64,000 nt of DNA, taken from NCBI RefSeq assembly GCF_000312525.1, contig NZ_HE997452.1, forward strand, positions 447,160 through 511,159, written 5' to 3'. Below, piece after piece: positions 29,754 through 39,924 of the stretch; the stretch's first letter is position 1; the number at the start of each line of letters is the position of its first letter. The translations under genes and the position numbers were made by a program. Below the pieces are notes generated by a model, which was not told where the DNA came from, made no database searches, and was given only the letters and a program-made list of their open reading frames with translations. The DNA is from Bartonella florencae. Its GTDB lineage: Bacteria; Pseudomonadota; Alphaproteobacteria; Rhizobiales; Rhizobiaceae.

Positions 29754-30010
29754 TTAGCTCATACCAAGTGCTTCTTTATAAAGCTGGATGATAGCTTCCT
29801 CTTCCATGCGTTCGTGTTCTTCTTTTTTACGCAGCCGTATAATACTTCGAACAGCTTTACTATCAAAGCCAGACCCTTTCAGTTCGGCATAGACCTCTTT
29901 AATATCCTCAGAAATGGTTTTTTTTCTTCTTCTAATCGTTCAATACGCTCGATAAAAGCGCGCAATTGGTTTACGGATATAGCATGTGTTTCATCAGTTA
30001 CTGTGTTCAT
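29754..30010 (-). pseudogene. gapR: GapR/DUF2312 nucleoid-associated protein, interrupted by one missing A
   Basis: Read on the minus strand from ATG 30010, the sequence gives MNTVTDETHAISVNQLRAF then [12 protein letters not shown]. One base shift at plus positions 29918-29925 then continues [36 protein letters not shown] and ends KEALGMS. Together they make an 85-residue DUF2312 protein. The break lies in a run of eight A on the coding strand, where nine are needed. The zero-frame heptamer A-AAA-AAA is in the correct phase for a -1 slip that would restore the protein. GapR binds overtwisted DNA ahead of polymerases and is important for growth in Caulobacter. It could be a sequencing error, a slippage-expressed gene or a true pseudogene. 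Confidence 0.85.
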
Positions 30011-30280
30011 TGCATTTTTCTCCGGACTTTATATTGTAAGCTGTTTTTGTCAGCGATAAATTTTTGTTGGAAAAACTTGAAAAACACAAAGTTAATCAAG
30101 CTGTATCGTTTTTTTACAAATTGACTTTAAATATTTTGTAAAATTTTAAAATTATGCATTGATAAAAAGACACTCAGAAGTAAAAAAGGATAAAAATACA
30201 CCTCTATAGATTGAAAGGTTTTTAAAAAAGAAAAGGGCTGTGTGCTTTGTTTTCATCACTTGCATGATAAAGGAGGTCTT

Positions 30281-30775
30281 GTGGTTGTCAAAAAACAAAA
30301 ATGGAGAGGAGGGAAACTAAAAGTTTTTCTCGTGAGCATTTTGCTGTCGTGCTCATTTGTGGTTTTTGCAAAAGCTGATTTTAGAGTTTGTAATAACACT
30401 CAACAGTCCGTTGGTGTTGCTCTTGGCTATCCTACGCTTGCAGGTTGGGTGAGTGAGGGATGGTGGGTGCTACCAGAGGCAGGGTGTAAAACTTTAATTG
30501 AGGGGCCACTTTCTTCACGGTTTTATTATTTTTATGCCGAAGGTGCACAGAAAAAAAGCAACTGGTCAGGTTCTATAACCATGTGTGTGCAAGATAGCCA
30601 ATTTACTATTCAAGGGGTTCATGATTGTTTTCCTCGAGGCTATCAAAAGGCTGAGTTTAAGGAAATTGATACAGGTAATCAAACCAGTTGGATGATACAG
30701 TTAACGGATGAGTCTTTGTTAAATGATTCGGTTATCAATTCTTCTTCTTCTTTTTCAGGAGGGACGCAGCCTTGA
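30281..30775 (+). CDS. DUF1036 secreted protein
   Basis: This 164-residue protein has a basic N-terminus and a signal peptide (LKVFLVSILLSCSFVVFAKA) with cleavage likely before DFRVCNN. The mature part is the DUF1036 domain, with conserved FRVCNNT, GWVSEGWWVL, RFYYFYAE and paired cysteines. Function is unknown. I choose GTG 30281, which lies four bases after the strong aaaggagg. In rhizobia this gene commonly precedes pyk, and here its TGA overlaps the pyk TTG start, indicating coupling. Confidence 0.85.
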   Translation: MVVKKQKWRGGKLKVFLVSILLSCSFVVFAKADFRVCNNTQQSVGVALGYPTLAGWVSEGWWVLPEAGCKTLIEGPLSSRFYYFYAEGAQKKSNWSGSITMCVQDSQFTIQGVHDCFPRGYQKAEFKEIDTGNQTSWMIQLTDESLLNDSVINSSSSFSGGTQP

Positions 30776-32208
30776 AGCGTGCTCGTAAAGTAAAAGTTAT
30801 TGCTACTCTTGGTCCTTCTTCTTTTTCTCTTGCTATGATCGAAAAGCTTTTTAGGGCGGGAGCAGATGTTTTTCGCTTAAATATGAGCCACACGGACCGA
30901 GAAAAAATGGGGGAGTTGGTCAGGCATATCCGCGAAGTGGAAAAAATCGTTCAACGCCCCATCGGTATTTTGGTAGATTTGCAAGGACCAAAATTGCGTA
31001 TCGGACATTTTACTAAAGGATATGAGGATTTGCGTGTTGGGCAAAGCTTTACCTTGGATGATCGTGATGTGCCAGGTGATGCACAGCGCGTTTATTTTCC
31101 ACATAAGGATGTTTTAGCGGCTGTGAAACCAGGGGATCGGCTTTTGGTTGATGATGGAAAGTTGGAACTGCGTGCACAGCTGTGTAAGGGGAATTTGGTT
31201 GAGTGTCGCGTGGTTGCTGGAACCCGTATTTCTGATCGAAAAGGTGTGAGTTTTCCCGATACCGTTTTACCTTTTGGTTCGATAACACAAAAGGATAAGA
31301 CTGATCTTCAGGCTGTTTTGCAACAACCTGTGGATTGGGTAGCCCTTTCTTTTATTCAACGCCCAGAAGATATTATGGCAGTGCGCCAATTGACGAAAAA
31401 TAAAGTGTCGTTGATGGCTAAAATTGAAAAACCTCAAGCCTTAGAGCATATAGAAAAAATTATTGATATCTGTGATGGTATTATGATTGCACGGGGAGAT
31501 CTTGGTGTGGAAATGCCATTGGAAAAGATTCCTGCACTGCAGATAGAATTGATCAGAGCCTGTCGTTTAGCAGGAAAACCGGTGGTGGTGGCAACACAAA
31601 TGCTCGAATCTATGATTAGCTCTCCTGTGCCAACGCGTGCAGAAGTTTCGGATGTTGCTACAGCGGTGTATGCAGGCAGTGATGCTGTGATGTTGTCTGC
31701 TGAGTCTGCTGCTGGTCTTTATCCTGAAGAAGCCGTGTTGATGATGGATCGTATTGCGCGGCACATCGAACAAGATCACACCTATGCGACTCAGATTGGA
31801 GCAGCGCATCCTGCTCCCCAGACAACAGGAACCGATGCCATTTCTCTGGCGGCACGACAAATTGCTGAAACCCTTGCATTGGCAGTTATTGTTGCTTACA
31901 CCACTTCAGGCACCACGGGTGTGCGTGCTTCACGGGAGCGTCCCAATAGACCTATTATTGCTTTATCACCTATTGTTGAAACAGCACGGCGTTTGGCTTT
32001 GGTTTGGGGGCTGCATTGTGTGGTAACTGAAGATGCACGCGATTTGGAGGATATGGTTGATCGTGCCGCAGCAATTGCTTTTCAAGAAGGCTTTTGCCAA
32101 GCAGGAGACCAATTCCTTGTAACAGCAGGTGTGCCCCTTGGTACGCCTGGTGCAACAAATCTTTTGCGTATTGCTACAGTTTCTCAAGATGGAACAAAGG
32201 GGCTTTAA
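30772..32208 (+). CDS. pyk: Pyruvate kinase
   Basis: This 478-residue glycolytic enzyme converts phosphoenolpyruvate and ADP to pyruvate and ATP. The N-terminal KVKVIATLGPSS, FRLNMSH and LVDLQGPKLR, the active-site segment MAKIEKPQALEHIEKII, and IMIARGDLGVEMP are all present. The C-terminal allosteric domain shows AYTTSGTTGVRASRERP. The start is TTG 30772, overlapping the upstream stop by four bases. A decayed copy of its 3' third lies immediately downstream. Confidence 0.96.
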   Translation: MKRARKVKVIATLGPSSFSLAMIEKLFRAGADVFRLNMSHTDREKMGELVRHIREVEKIVQRPIGILVDLQGPKLRIGHFTKGYEDLRVGQSFTLDDRDVPGDAQRVYFPHKDVLAAVKPGDRLLVDDGKLELRAQLCKGNLVECRVVAGTRISDRKGVSFPDTVLPFGSITQKDKTDLQAVLQQPVDWVALSFIQRPEDIMAVRQLTKNKVSLMAKIEKPQALEHIEKIIDICDGIMIARGDLGVEMPLEKIPALQIELIRACRLAGKPVVVATQMLESMISSPVPTRAEVSDVATAVYAGSDAVMLSAESAAGLYPEEAVLMMDRIARHIEQDHTYATQIGAAHPAPQTTGTDAISLAARQIAETLALAVIVAYTTSGTTGVRASRERPNRPIIALSPIVETARRLALVWGLHCVVTEDARDLEDMVDRAAAIAFQEGFCQAGDQFLVTAGVPLGTPGATNLLRIATVSQDGTKGL

Positions 32209-32261
32209 CAGAAACGTTTCGGCATGGACTTCTTTATGTTTTGCGTTGCATTGTATTTGTC

Positions 32262-32715
32262 AGCTGTTTGAGATAGGCAGAGTTTTTTGATGTTTAAAAA
32301 CCCTTTATGCGCTCAGTGCTGCTGTTATGGTGCACTGATATTGTCTGCTGGATCCGCTGCCGCTCTTTGTTCTTAAGTAGGTGGGCTGATGATCGATCCT
32401 CTATTTGTCTCTACATCGCATAAGATCACACCTATGCGGCTCAGGTTTGGGTTCCTTTTCCAGAGTCGACGCGAATGTATGTCATTTTTCTTGCTTGCGT
32501 GATAGATCGCTGAAACAGATGCTCGCCGCTATCGTTGCTTGCACCGCTTTAGGAAGTCTGGGGGTGTGCTTTACCGGAACGTAAAGATAGGCCTCATTAT
32601 ATCTTATTACCTCTCGTGTAAACCGCACAGTGTTTGGTTTTGATTTAGAGCTACATCTGTGTGGGAAGCAAAATTGACAAGAGCTCAAAAGCATGATGCT
32701 GCTGTTGCTGTTCAT
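32262..32715 (+). pseudogene. Decayed copy of the pyk 3' third
   Basis: Sequence downstream of pyk aligns in order with parent positions about 31620-32080. Anchors are agatcacacctatgcg (32423-32438, parent 31773-31788), gctgaaac with gttgcttgcaccgcttt against gttgcttacaccacttc, cggaacgtaaagataggcc against gggagcgtcccaatagacc, and gtgtttggttttgattt against gcgtttggctttggttt. Stops and indels are frequent, so it cannot be translated. It is older than the fba copy, judging by divergence. Confidence 0.88.
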
Positions 32716-32898
32716 TGTATGTAAAGTGGGAAGGATGAATTTTGCCTCATCCCACTTATGAGAGGGGCTTTTTGAGGGGGAGAATATTTTTTATTTGCTG
32801 CTCTTGCAATGTGCACGAGGCTTTTACCATTTTCTCGGTATGCTGATCTTTTTAAGATTTGTGTCGCTGGTCAATTGCAGATCAGAATTGATGTCTCT
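32716..32898. other. Gap with an imperfect hairpin between the pyk remnant and zapA
   Basis: A 7-bp stem, aagtggg (32725-32731) with cccactt (32752-32758), lies between converging genes. There is no T run, so terminator function is doubtful. Confidence 0.4.
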
Positions 32899-33276
32899 TT
32901 ATGAATTTTCTTGTTCTTCAACATCAAAGCTGGTTTGGTTGTCCTGAAGCAATTGATTGGTGAGTTTTTCAATGCGTTCTGTGGTGTTTCGTATAATTCT
33001 CCCCATAGTGCGATCTCTTTCATTGTGTAGCCGCAAAAGAGCTTGGTAATCTTCTTGGAGTTTTTTATTTTCTCGTTGTATTTCTTCCATTTCATCGATA
33101 ATCATAATACCGGCCATGACGGATAGACGATGGTCGCCAATTTCACCAAAATTTTTCTTTAAATGTGCGATATATTGGTCTAAGCGCCCCGCAAGTTCAA
33201 TAAGATGCTCCTCTTGTCCTTTATTGCAAGCCATGCGATAAACTTTGCCATCAATGGTGACAGAAACAGTTTCCAT
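32899..33276 (-). CDS. zapA: Cell division protein ZapA
   Basis: This 125-residue cytoplasmic protein stabilises FtsZ-ring filaments. METVSVTIDGKVYRMAC at the N-terminus, the segment HLIELAGRLDQYI and a long coiled coil in the second half (EEIQRENKKLQEDYQALLRL) are typical. ATG 33276 follows GAAGG. The upstream 11-residue extension is not family-like. It lies 13 bases after the DUF4164 gene on the same strand, a usual alphaproteobacterial pair. Confidence 0.92.
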   Translation of the reverse strand: METVSVTIDGKVYRMACNKGQEEHLIELAGRLDQYIAHLKKNFGEIGDHRLSVMAGIMIIDEMEEIQRENKKLQEDYQALLRLHNERDRTMGRIIRNTTERIEKLTNQLLQDNQTSFDVEEQENS

Positions 33277-33289
33277 ATATTCAAACCTT

Positions 33290-33565
33290 CTATCTATCAA
33301 TGACGACACGAATCGTTTCCATCGCTTTAATTAAACGTTTGGAAACTTCTTTGTTTGCTGCCTCTAGACGCTCAACTTGGGCTTCTGTTTTATCAAGCGC
33401 TTGGGCAAGATGGCTACGATCAGCGTTCGTTCTTTGTATTTCTTCTTCCCATTCGTTGTTTTTATCGATAACGGCATTGCGGTTTATAATGGTGATTTCT
33501 AAGGTTCTTAATGCTTTTTCTAATTGCTCCAAAGCATGGGGGAGAACCGTAGTTTCTTGATTCAT
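33290..33565 (-). CDS. DUF4164 coiled-coil protein
   Basis: This 91-residue, almost entirely helical protein shows heptad patterns (LEQLEKALRTLEITI, ALDKTEAQVERLEAANKEVS). It matches the small DUF4164 family encoded just upstream of zapA in rhizobia. The biochemical role is unknown. Position suggests a link to division, possibly by partnering ZapA. An AGGAAT ribosome site precedes ATG 33565. Confidence 0.82.
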   Translation of the reverse strand: MNQETTVLPHALEQLEKALRTLEITIINRNAVIDKNNEWEEEIQRTNADRSHLAQALDKTEAQVERLEAANKEVSKRLIKAMETIRVVIDR

Positions 33566-33904
33566 AATATTCCTATCCCTTGGGTGATTGCCTCTTTATA
33601 ACAGTTTTTTATACAAAAACGAATCACTCATTTTCTTTTCTTGCGTGAATTTTATTTTTAAGTATGTAGAATATTTTAGCAAGCAAGGCAGAAAATACAC
33701 ATTAATTAAAAGTTAATTAAAAGCTGGATTTTTTGAGAGTATTGGCATAAATGATTATGTCTAAAAAGATGCGTGAGGGGAATGTATTAATTACTTACGT
33801 GATGAAAAAGTCTGACCTTGAGGATGAAAAAATCTTTCTCAAAGTTATAAAAGAATACGTAAAAAGCAATAAAATAACCTGTTTAACGAAATGGTCTATC
33901 ATTT
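33566..33904. other. Divergent promoter region between DUF4164 and tkt
   Basis: These 339 AT-rich bases lie between divergent operons. Promoters for zapA and the tkt-gap-pgk-fba cluster should be here. I cannot place boxes confidently and see no coding remnants. Confidence 0.45.
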
Positions 33905-35905
33905 ATGACAAATACTGAACAACAGAATCAGATGGCTAATGCTATTCGTTTTCTTGCCATTGATGCGATTGAAAAAGCAAATTCTGGGCATCCTGGTTTG
34001 CCAATGGGCGCTGCCGATATTGCTACCGTTCTTTATACAAAGTTCCTTGCCCATGATCCGAAACATCCGCATTGGCCAGATCGTGATCGCTTTGTGTTAT
34101 CAGCAGGGCATGGGTCGATGTTGCTTTACGCCTTGCTTTATCTTTCCGGTTATGAAGAAATCTCTCTTGAAGATCTCAAAAATTTTCGCCAATTGGGGTC
34201 AAAGCTTGCTGGACATCCAGAATATGGACACGCTGCCGGTATTGAAACAACCACTGGACCCCTCGGACAAGGTTTAGCAAATGCTGTGGGAATGGCAATT
34301 GCTGAGCGCCTACAAAATGCCCGTTTTGGTGATCTCATTAATCATTATACTTATGCGTTGGTTGGCGATGGGTGCTTGATGGAAGGAATTTCTCAGGAAG
34401 CACTTTCCTTGGCTGGCCATTTGAAACTCAATAAGCTTATTGTGCTGTGGGATGATAATAATATTTCTATCGATGGTGAAATTTCCCTCGCTGATAGTAC
34501 AGATCAGATAGCGCGTTTTAAGGCATCTGGTTGGAATACACATAAAATCGATGGACATAACCAAAAAGCAATTGCACATGCTATTGAAGAGGCTCAAAAT
34601 TCTGATAAACCGACGTTGATCGCTTGTAAAACAACCATTGGCTTTGGAGCACCAAATAAAGCGGGAAGCAATAAAGTTCATGGATCCCCTTTGGGAGCAC
34701 GGGAAATTACGGAAACCCGTATCGCTTTAGGGTGGGAGGCGCAGCCTTTCGTTATTCCTGCTGATATTCTCGATAATTGGCGCTTGGCTAGTCTTAATGC
34801 TGCTAAAAAGCGCCAAAAGTGGGAAGCAAAATTGGCAGAGCTTCCCGTGTCAGAACGCGTGGAGTTTGAAAGGTTGATGCGTGGTGATCTGTTGGGTGGA
34901 TTTGACGGTGCTATCGATGCTTATAAACAGAAGCTCGTTGAAGAGCACCCTGTGGTTGCTACCCGTAAGGCTTCGGAAATGGCTCTTGAGGTGATCAACG
35001 AGGTCGTTGTGGAGACTATTGGTGGCTCTGCTGATTTGACCAGCTCTAATAATACGAAAAGCAGCCAGATGAAAGCGATCTCTGCTGAAGATTTTTCAGG
35101 GCGCTATCTGCATTATGGAATTCGCGAACATGCTATGGGAGCCGTGATGAATGGTCTTGCACTTCATGGCGGTTTTATTCCTTATGGGGGAACCTTTTTA
35201 TGCTTTTCTGACTATATGCGTCCTGCTATGCGCCTCTCTTCTCTTATGGGATTGCGGGTGATTTATGTCATGACCCATGATTCTATTGGTCTTGGGGAAG
35301 ATGGACCAACGCATCAGCCCGTCGAGCATTTGGCTTCTTTACGCGCAATGCCCAACCATTTCGTGTTCCGCCCCGCTGATGCTATGGAGACAGTCGAATG
35401 TTGGCAATTGGCTTTGAAAGCACGTGGAACGCCTTCTACTTTGGCTTTGAGCCGACAAAATTTACCGCTGTTGCGTCAAGAGTATGAAGAAGAAAACCTC
35501 TGTATGCTTGGTGCTTATGAATTGCTCACAGCCAGTGATGATGCAAAGGTGACCCTGTTTGCTTCTGGCTCAGAATTGCAAATTGCAGTGCAAGCGCATG
35601 CGTTGTTAGAAGAAAAGGGTATTCCAACCCGTGTGGTTTCTGTGCCTTGTTTTGAACTCTTTGATCAACAATCTCGCTCCTATCAACGTGCTCTCATCGG
35701 TGATGCGCCCATTAAAATTGCTCTTGAAGCAGCTGTTGCCCAAGGGTGGGAGCGCTTTATTGGTTGTGATGGTATTTTTATGGGTATGGATGGCTTTGGG
35801 GCGAGTGGAACAATTGATGCACTCTATGCACATTTCGGTATCACTTGTGAGAATGTGATTGCTACCGTCGAAAAAGAACTTGAAAAAATCAAAGGGGAAA
35901 AATAA
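33905..35905 (+). CDS. tkt: Transketolase
   Basis: This 666-residue thiamine-diphosphate enzyme of the pentose phosphate pathway has [19 protein letters not shown] near the N-terminus. The cofactor motif is [13 protein letters not shown] ... DDNNISIDG and the transketolase signature is [19 protein letters not shown]. Length is standard. It heads a tkt-gap-pgk-fba cluster, the usual alphaproteobacterial arrangement of central carbon genes. Gaps of 160-510 bases between them suggest separate promoters as well. Confidence 0.97.
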   Translation: MTNTEQQNQMANAIRFLAIDAIEKANSGHPGLPMGAADIATVLYTKFLAHDPKHPHWPDRDRFVLSAGHGSMLLYALLYLSGYEEISLEDLKNFRQLGSKLAGHPEYGHAAGIETTTGPLGQGLANAVGMAIAERLQNARFGDLINHYTYALVGDGCLMEGISQEALSLAGHLKLNKLIVLWDDNNISIDGEISLADSTDQIARFKASGWNTHKIDGHNQKAIAHAIEEAQNSDKPTLIACKTTIGFGAPNKAGSNKVHGSPLGAREITETRIALGWEAQPFVIPADILDNWRLASLNAAKKRQKWEAKLAELPVSERVEFERLMRGDLLGGFDGAIDAYKQKLVEEHPVVATRKASEMALEVINEVVVETIGGSADLTSSNNTKSSQMKAISAEDFSGRYLHYGIREHAMGAVMNGLALHGGFIPYGGTFLCFSDYMRPAMRLSSLMGLRVIYVMTHDSIGLGEDGPTHQPVEHLASLRAMPNHFVFRPADAMETVECWQLALKARGTPSTLALSRQNLPLLRQEYEEENLCMLGAYELLTASDDAKVTLFASGSELQIAVQAHALLEEKGIPTRVVSVPCFELFDQQSRSYQRALIGDAPIKIALEAAVAQGWERFIGCDGIFMGMDGFGASGTIDALYAHFGITCENVIATVEKELEKIKGEK

Positions 35906-36064
35906 CTCTTGTACTTTACAAGGAATGGAGGTGGTCATATTGACTACAATATTTTGTGCTCAACTGTTCAGGAAAGGGTTGATTGCGGATATGGGTGTTG
36001 ATATTTTGGGGGGTGATGGGAACACGTGCCCATGTGTTGTGCTTTGAAACGATAAGGATATAAA

Positions 36065-37072
36065 ATGACAGTTCGTGTTGCAATTAATGGGTTTGGTCGT
36101 ATTGGCCGCAATATCTTACGCGCACTCGTGGAGAGTGAACGAAAGGATATTGAAGTTGTCGCACTTAATGATCTTGGATCGGTGGAAACCAATGCTCATT
36201 TGCTGCGCTATGATTCCGTTCATGGGCGTTTTCCAAGTGATGTTAAGGTGGTGGGTGATGCCATCGATGTTGGGGGCAGTTTGATCAAGGTGTTGGCAGA
36301 GCGTGATCCAGCACAGTTGCCATGGAAAGCTTTAGATATCGATATTGCTTTGGAATGTACCGGCATTTTTACAGCACGAGAAAAAGCAAGTGTCCATTTG
36401 GATGCGGGAGCAAAACGTGTTCTTGTTTCCGCGCCTTCTGAAGGTGCAGATCTTACCGTGGTTTATGGGGTTAACCATCACACGTTAAACAAAGAACATC
36501 TCGTGGTTTCCAATGCTTCTTGTACAACCAACTGTTTGGCACCTGTTGCACAAGTTTTGCATAATACGGTGGGCATTGAAAAAGGCTTTATGACAACAAT
36601 CCATTCTTATACCGGTGATCAACCGGTGCTAGATACTATGCATCGTGATCTTTATCGGGCTCGCGCGGCAGCTCTTTCTATGATCCCTACCTCAACAGGG
36701 GCAGCAAAAGCCGTGGGTTTGGTTTTGCCAGAATTAAAAGGGCTGCTCGATGGGGTGTCCATTCGCGTTCCAACGCCAAATGTTTCCGTAGTGGATTTGA
36801 CATTTACTGCTAAGCGTTCCACAACAGTTGAAGAAATTAATAGCGCCATTTGTACTGCTGCGAGAGGTTCTCTCAAGGGAATTTTAGATTACACAGAGGA
36901 AAAGCTTGTGAGTTGTGATTTTAATCATAATCCGCATTCCGCTATTTTTCATAATGATCAAACGAAGGTGATTGATGGTCAGCTCTGTCGTGTTTTGGTT
37001 TGGTACGATAATGAATGGGGTTTTTCAAACCGCATGAGTGATACGGCAGTGGCTTTTGCAAAAACACTCTAA
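36065..37072 (+). CDS. gap: Glyceraldehyde-3-phosphate dehydrogenase
   Basis: This 335-residue NAD-dependent glycolytic enzyme has the Rossmann motif [14 protein letters not shown], the catalytic cysteine in [12 protein letters not shown], and the C-terminal [12 protein letters not shown]. The segment between tkt and gap (about 35965-36050) shows a weak likeness to the tkt 3' end, which I do not call. A terminator with a TTCG loop follows the stop directly. Confidence 0.97.
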   Translation: MTVRVAINGFGRIGRNILRALVESERKDIEVVALNDLGSVETNAHLLRYDSVHGRFPSDVKVVGDAIDVGGSLIKVLAERDPAQLPWKALDIDIALECTGIFTAREKASVHLDAGAKRVLVSAPSEGADLTVVYGVNHHTLNKEHLVVSNASCTTNCLAPVAQVLHNTVGIEKGFMTTIHSYTGDQPVLDTMHRDLYRARAAALSMIPTSTGAAKAVGLVLPELKGLLDGVSIRVPTPNVSVVDLTFTAKRSTTVEEINSAICTAARGSLKGILDYTEEKLVSCDFNHNPHSAIFHNDQTKVIDGQLCRVLVWYDNEWGFSNRMSDTAVAFAKTL

Positions 37073-37075
37073 ATG

Positions 37076-37096
37076 AGGGCCTTCGGGTCCTTTTTT
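37076..37096 (+). terminator. gap intrinsic terminator with UUCG tetraloop
   Basis: The stem agggcc with ggtcct (one G-T pair) closes the stable loop ttcg and is followed by six T. It starts four bases after the gap stop codon, so most transcription should end before pgk. Confidence 0.88.
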
Positions 37097-37585
37097 ATAT
37101 TAAAAAGTCAAGTTTTATGATAAAAAATAAAAGCGTGTTCTGTAAAAATATCTAATGATTGCTCTTTATGCAATGGAAGAAAAGCTACCTTTGCGTGCCT
37201 AATGATATGTTGTGCATTAATACAGAGAGATGTGTTTTTGAAAGCTACATGAAAGAGTAAAATTTGCAAGAGTGTGCTTTTGATTGAGACAAAGCTTGAA
37301 AAAGTAAAAGCGTTTGAGAAAATGCAGTCGTATGTTTCTTTTTTGCTTAAAAGTGGGAAAGGTTACGTGAAGGGGGAGTGAGAGCAATGTGTTTTGTTTT
37401 AAACAACAAAGAGATAACAGCGATGGGTTTTATATGAGAATTGATGGTGCTGGGGCTTAGATGAGGTGTTTTTGTCTCATGGTTGAGAAAGTGCAGAAAG
37501 GCTTTCTTTGAAGGGATTGCCTACGATAAATTAAGCAGTGTGGTGCCTTTTATTTAAAACAACAGAAAGTGAAAAGAGAGCAATT
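37097..37585. other. Intergenic region upstream of pgk
   Basis: About 490 AT-rich bases follow the gap terminator and must contain a separate pgk promoter. No coding frame with family resemblance was seen. Confidence 0.45.
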
Positions 37586-38779
37586 ATGGGATTTCGTACA
37601 CTTGATGATGTTGATGTTTCGGGCAAACATGTCCTTGTGCGGGTGGATTTTAACGTACCCATGGCGCTGGGTAAAGTTTGTGATGAAACGCGTCTTAAAC
37701 GACATAAAGAAACACTTGTTGAATTGCAAAAGCGTGGTGCTAAGCTTATTCTTCTTTCCCATTGTGGGCGCCCTAAGGGGAAAGTGGAGCCAGAATTTTC
37801 ACTCCGCCCTGTTGCACAAGTGCTGGAAAAAATCATCAATCAGCCAGTGGCTTTTGCAGCAGATTGTATTGGTGGGACAGCGCAGACAGCGGTTGATAAC
37901 TTGCAAAATGGTGATGTTTTGCTGCTTGAAAATGTTCGTTTTCATCTCGGTGAGGAAAAAAATGATTGTGCTTTTGCTGAGGCTCTCGCCCATAATGGTG
38001 ATCTCTATGTTAATGATGCTTTTTCCGTTTCTCATCGTGCTCATGCTTCGGTAGAGGGAATAACGCATTTGTTGCCTTCTTATGCGGGGCGCTCTATGCA
38101 GGGAGAATTGCAGACATTAGAAAAAGGGCTTGGCAATCCAATGCATCCAGTGGTTGCTCTTGTTGGAGGCGCAAAGGTTTCTAGTAAGCTTTTTGTGCTC
38201 AATCATTTGGTTGAAAAGGTCGATTATTTGGTGATTGGTGGGGGCATGGCCAACAGTTTTTTGGCTGCGCAAGGTATCCAAATTGGTAAGTCATTATGCG
38301 AACATACGCTGATAGAAACGGTCAAAAAGATTATCGAAAAAGCATGGGCGTGCCAATGTGAGATTTTGCTTCCTGTGGATGCAATCGTTGGATTTCGCTT
38401 TGAAAAAAATGCTCCGCATCGTCTCTATGATATTGGAGATATTCCGGAGGAGGCGATGATTCTGGATATTGGTACACGCTCTATTGTTCATATCAATGCG
38501 GTTATCGATAAAGCTGCTACCCTTGTCTGGAATGGCCCCCTTGGTATTTTTGAAATGCCTCCCTTTGATCAGGGAACAACAGCAGTAGCACGCTATGCCG
38601 CAAAGTGCAGTCGGGCAGGAAATTTGGTTTCAATTGCTGGCGGGGGAGATACGGTTTTTGCCCTTAACCATGCTGGTGTTGCGGATGATTTTACTTACCT
38701 TTCCACTGCAGGAGGGGCTTTTTTAGAATGGATGGAAGGCAAGGTGCTTCCTGGTATTTTCGCCCTCATGCAGGCTTAA
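37586..38779 (+). CDS. pgk: Phosphoglycerate kinase
   Basis: This 397-residue glycolytic kinase begins MGFRTLDDVDVSGKHVLVRVD followed by the substrate-binding DFNVPM. Further signatures are LSHCGRPKGKVEPEFSLRPV, VNDAFSVSHRAHAS, and the nucleotide-binding end SIAGGGDTVFAL. I use ATG 37586. The frame extends 16 residues upstream without family similarity. It is followed by fba after a 105-base gap. Confidence 0.97.
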   Translation: MGFRTLDDVDVSGKHVLVRVDFNVPMALGKVCDETRLKRHKETLVELQKRGAKLILLSHCGRPKGKVEPEFSLRPVAQVLEKIINQPVAFAADCIGGTAQTAVDNLQNGDVLLLENVRFHLGEEKNDCAFAEALAHNGDLYVNDAFSVSHRAHASVEGITHLLPSYAGRSMQGELQTLEKGLGNPMHPVVALVGGAKVSSKLFVLNHLVEKVDYLVIGGGMANSFLAAQGIQIGKSLCEHTLIETVKKIIEKAWACQCEILLPVDAIVGFRFEKNAPHRLYDIGDIPEEAMILDIGTRSIVHINAVIDKAATLVWNGPLGIFEMPPFDQGTTAVARYAAKCSRAGNLVSIAGGGDTVFALNHAGVADDFTYLSTAGGAFLEWMEGKVLPGIFALMQA

Positions 38780-38884
38780 AGGCTTTATTTAAAGGAAAAG
38801 TTTATTGTATGGTCATGGGTTTTGTAAGATGGGGTGGCCATAGTGCTCGTTTTGGAAATAAGAAAAAATAAAGAGGAATTTTTT

Positions 38885-39916
38885 ATGAATGAACGTCTTG
38901 AAGATATAGCACTTGCGCTGGTGTATGCCGGTAAGGGTATTTTGGCAGCAGATGAAAGTACCGCGACCATTGGTAAGCGTTTTGCAAGCATTGGTGTTGA
39001 ATGTCATGAGGATAATCGCCGTGCTTATCGTGAGATGCTTTTTAGTGCAAAAGAAGCTATGGAAACTGCCATTTCTGGTGTCATCTTATTTGATGAAACC
39101 ATTCGTCAAAAGGCATCAACAGGGCAAATGTTGACAGATATTATCCGTGAAGCAGGTCCTTTGCCAGGAATTAAAGTCGATACCGGTGCCAAACCTTTGG
39201 CGGCTTTTCCTGGCGAAACAATTACCGAAGGATTGGATGGACTGCGTGAGCGGTTAAAAGACTATTATGCTTTGGGAGCACGTTTTGCTAAATGGCGTGC
39301 GGTGATTGCTATTGATGCACATACGCTGCCAACAAGAGGGGCGATTACGCAAAATGCACAGGCTCTCGCGCGTTATGCTGCATTGTGTCAGGAGCTCAAG
39401 ATTGTGCCCATTGTTGAACCAGAAGTGCTGATGGATGGCCCTTCATCTGCGCATTCAATTGCCCGCTGCTTTGAGGTGACACGGGCTGTTTTAACAGCGG
39501 TATTTCAAGAATTGTTTGAAGCGCGTGTGGTTTTGGAGGGAATGATTTTAAAGCCCAATATGGTGATTGACGGAAAAGATGCGCGCAAGGCTTCTGTTGG
39601 CGAGGTGGCGGAAAAGACAGTTCAGGTGCTTAAACAGACTGTTCCTGCTGCTGTTCCAGGAATTGCTTTCCTTTCTGGAGGGCAATCTGATCAGGAAGCA
39701 ACAGCGCATTTGTCTGCTATGAATGCTTTGGGGACATTGCCTTGGAAATTGACCTTTTCTTATGGGCGCGCATTGCAAGCAGCTGCCTTAAAGGCATGGG
39801 CTGGTAGAGGTGAAAATATCCCTATTGCCCAAAAAGCTTTTCATCATCGTGCTCGCATGAACCATTTGGCTGCCTTGGGGCATTGGACAAAAGAGCATGA
39901 GCAATCTTGGGCTTAA
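38885..39916 (+). CDS. fba: Fructose-bisphosphate aldolase, class I
   Basis: This 343-residue Schiff-base aldolase resembles the animal and plant type. It has LAADESTATIGKRF near the N-terminus, substrate-binding KWRAVIAI, and the Schiff-base lysine in LEGMILKPNMV. GIAFLSGGQSDQEATAHL and LTFSYGRALQ follow. Most bacteria carry class II, but class I is normal for Bartonella-like rhizobia. ATG 38885 follows AAGAGGAA. A nearly intact copy of its second half lies immediately downstream. Confidence 0.96.
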   Translation: MNERLEDIALALVYAGKGILAADESTATIGKRFASIGVECHEDNRRAYREMLFSAKEAMETAISGVILFDETIRQKASTGQMLTDIIREAGPLPGIKVDTGAKPLAAFPGETITEGLDGLRERLKDYYALGARFAKWRAVIAIDAHTLPTRGAITQNAQALARYAALCQELKIVPIVEPEVLMDGPSSAHSIARCFEVTRAVLTAVFQELFEARVVLEGMILKPNMVIDGKDARKASVGEVAEKTVQVLKQTVPAAVPGIAFLSGGQSDQEATAHLSAMNALGTLPWKLTFSYGRALQAAALKAWAGRGENIPIAQKAFHHRARMNHLAALGHWTKEHEQSWA

Positions 39917-39924
39917 AAACAACC

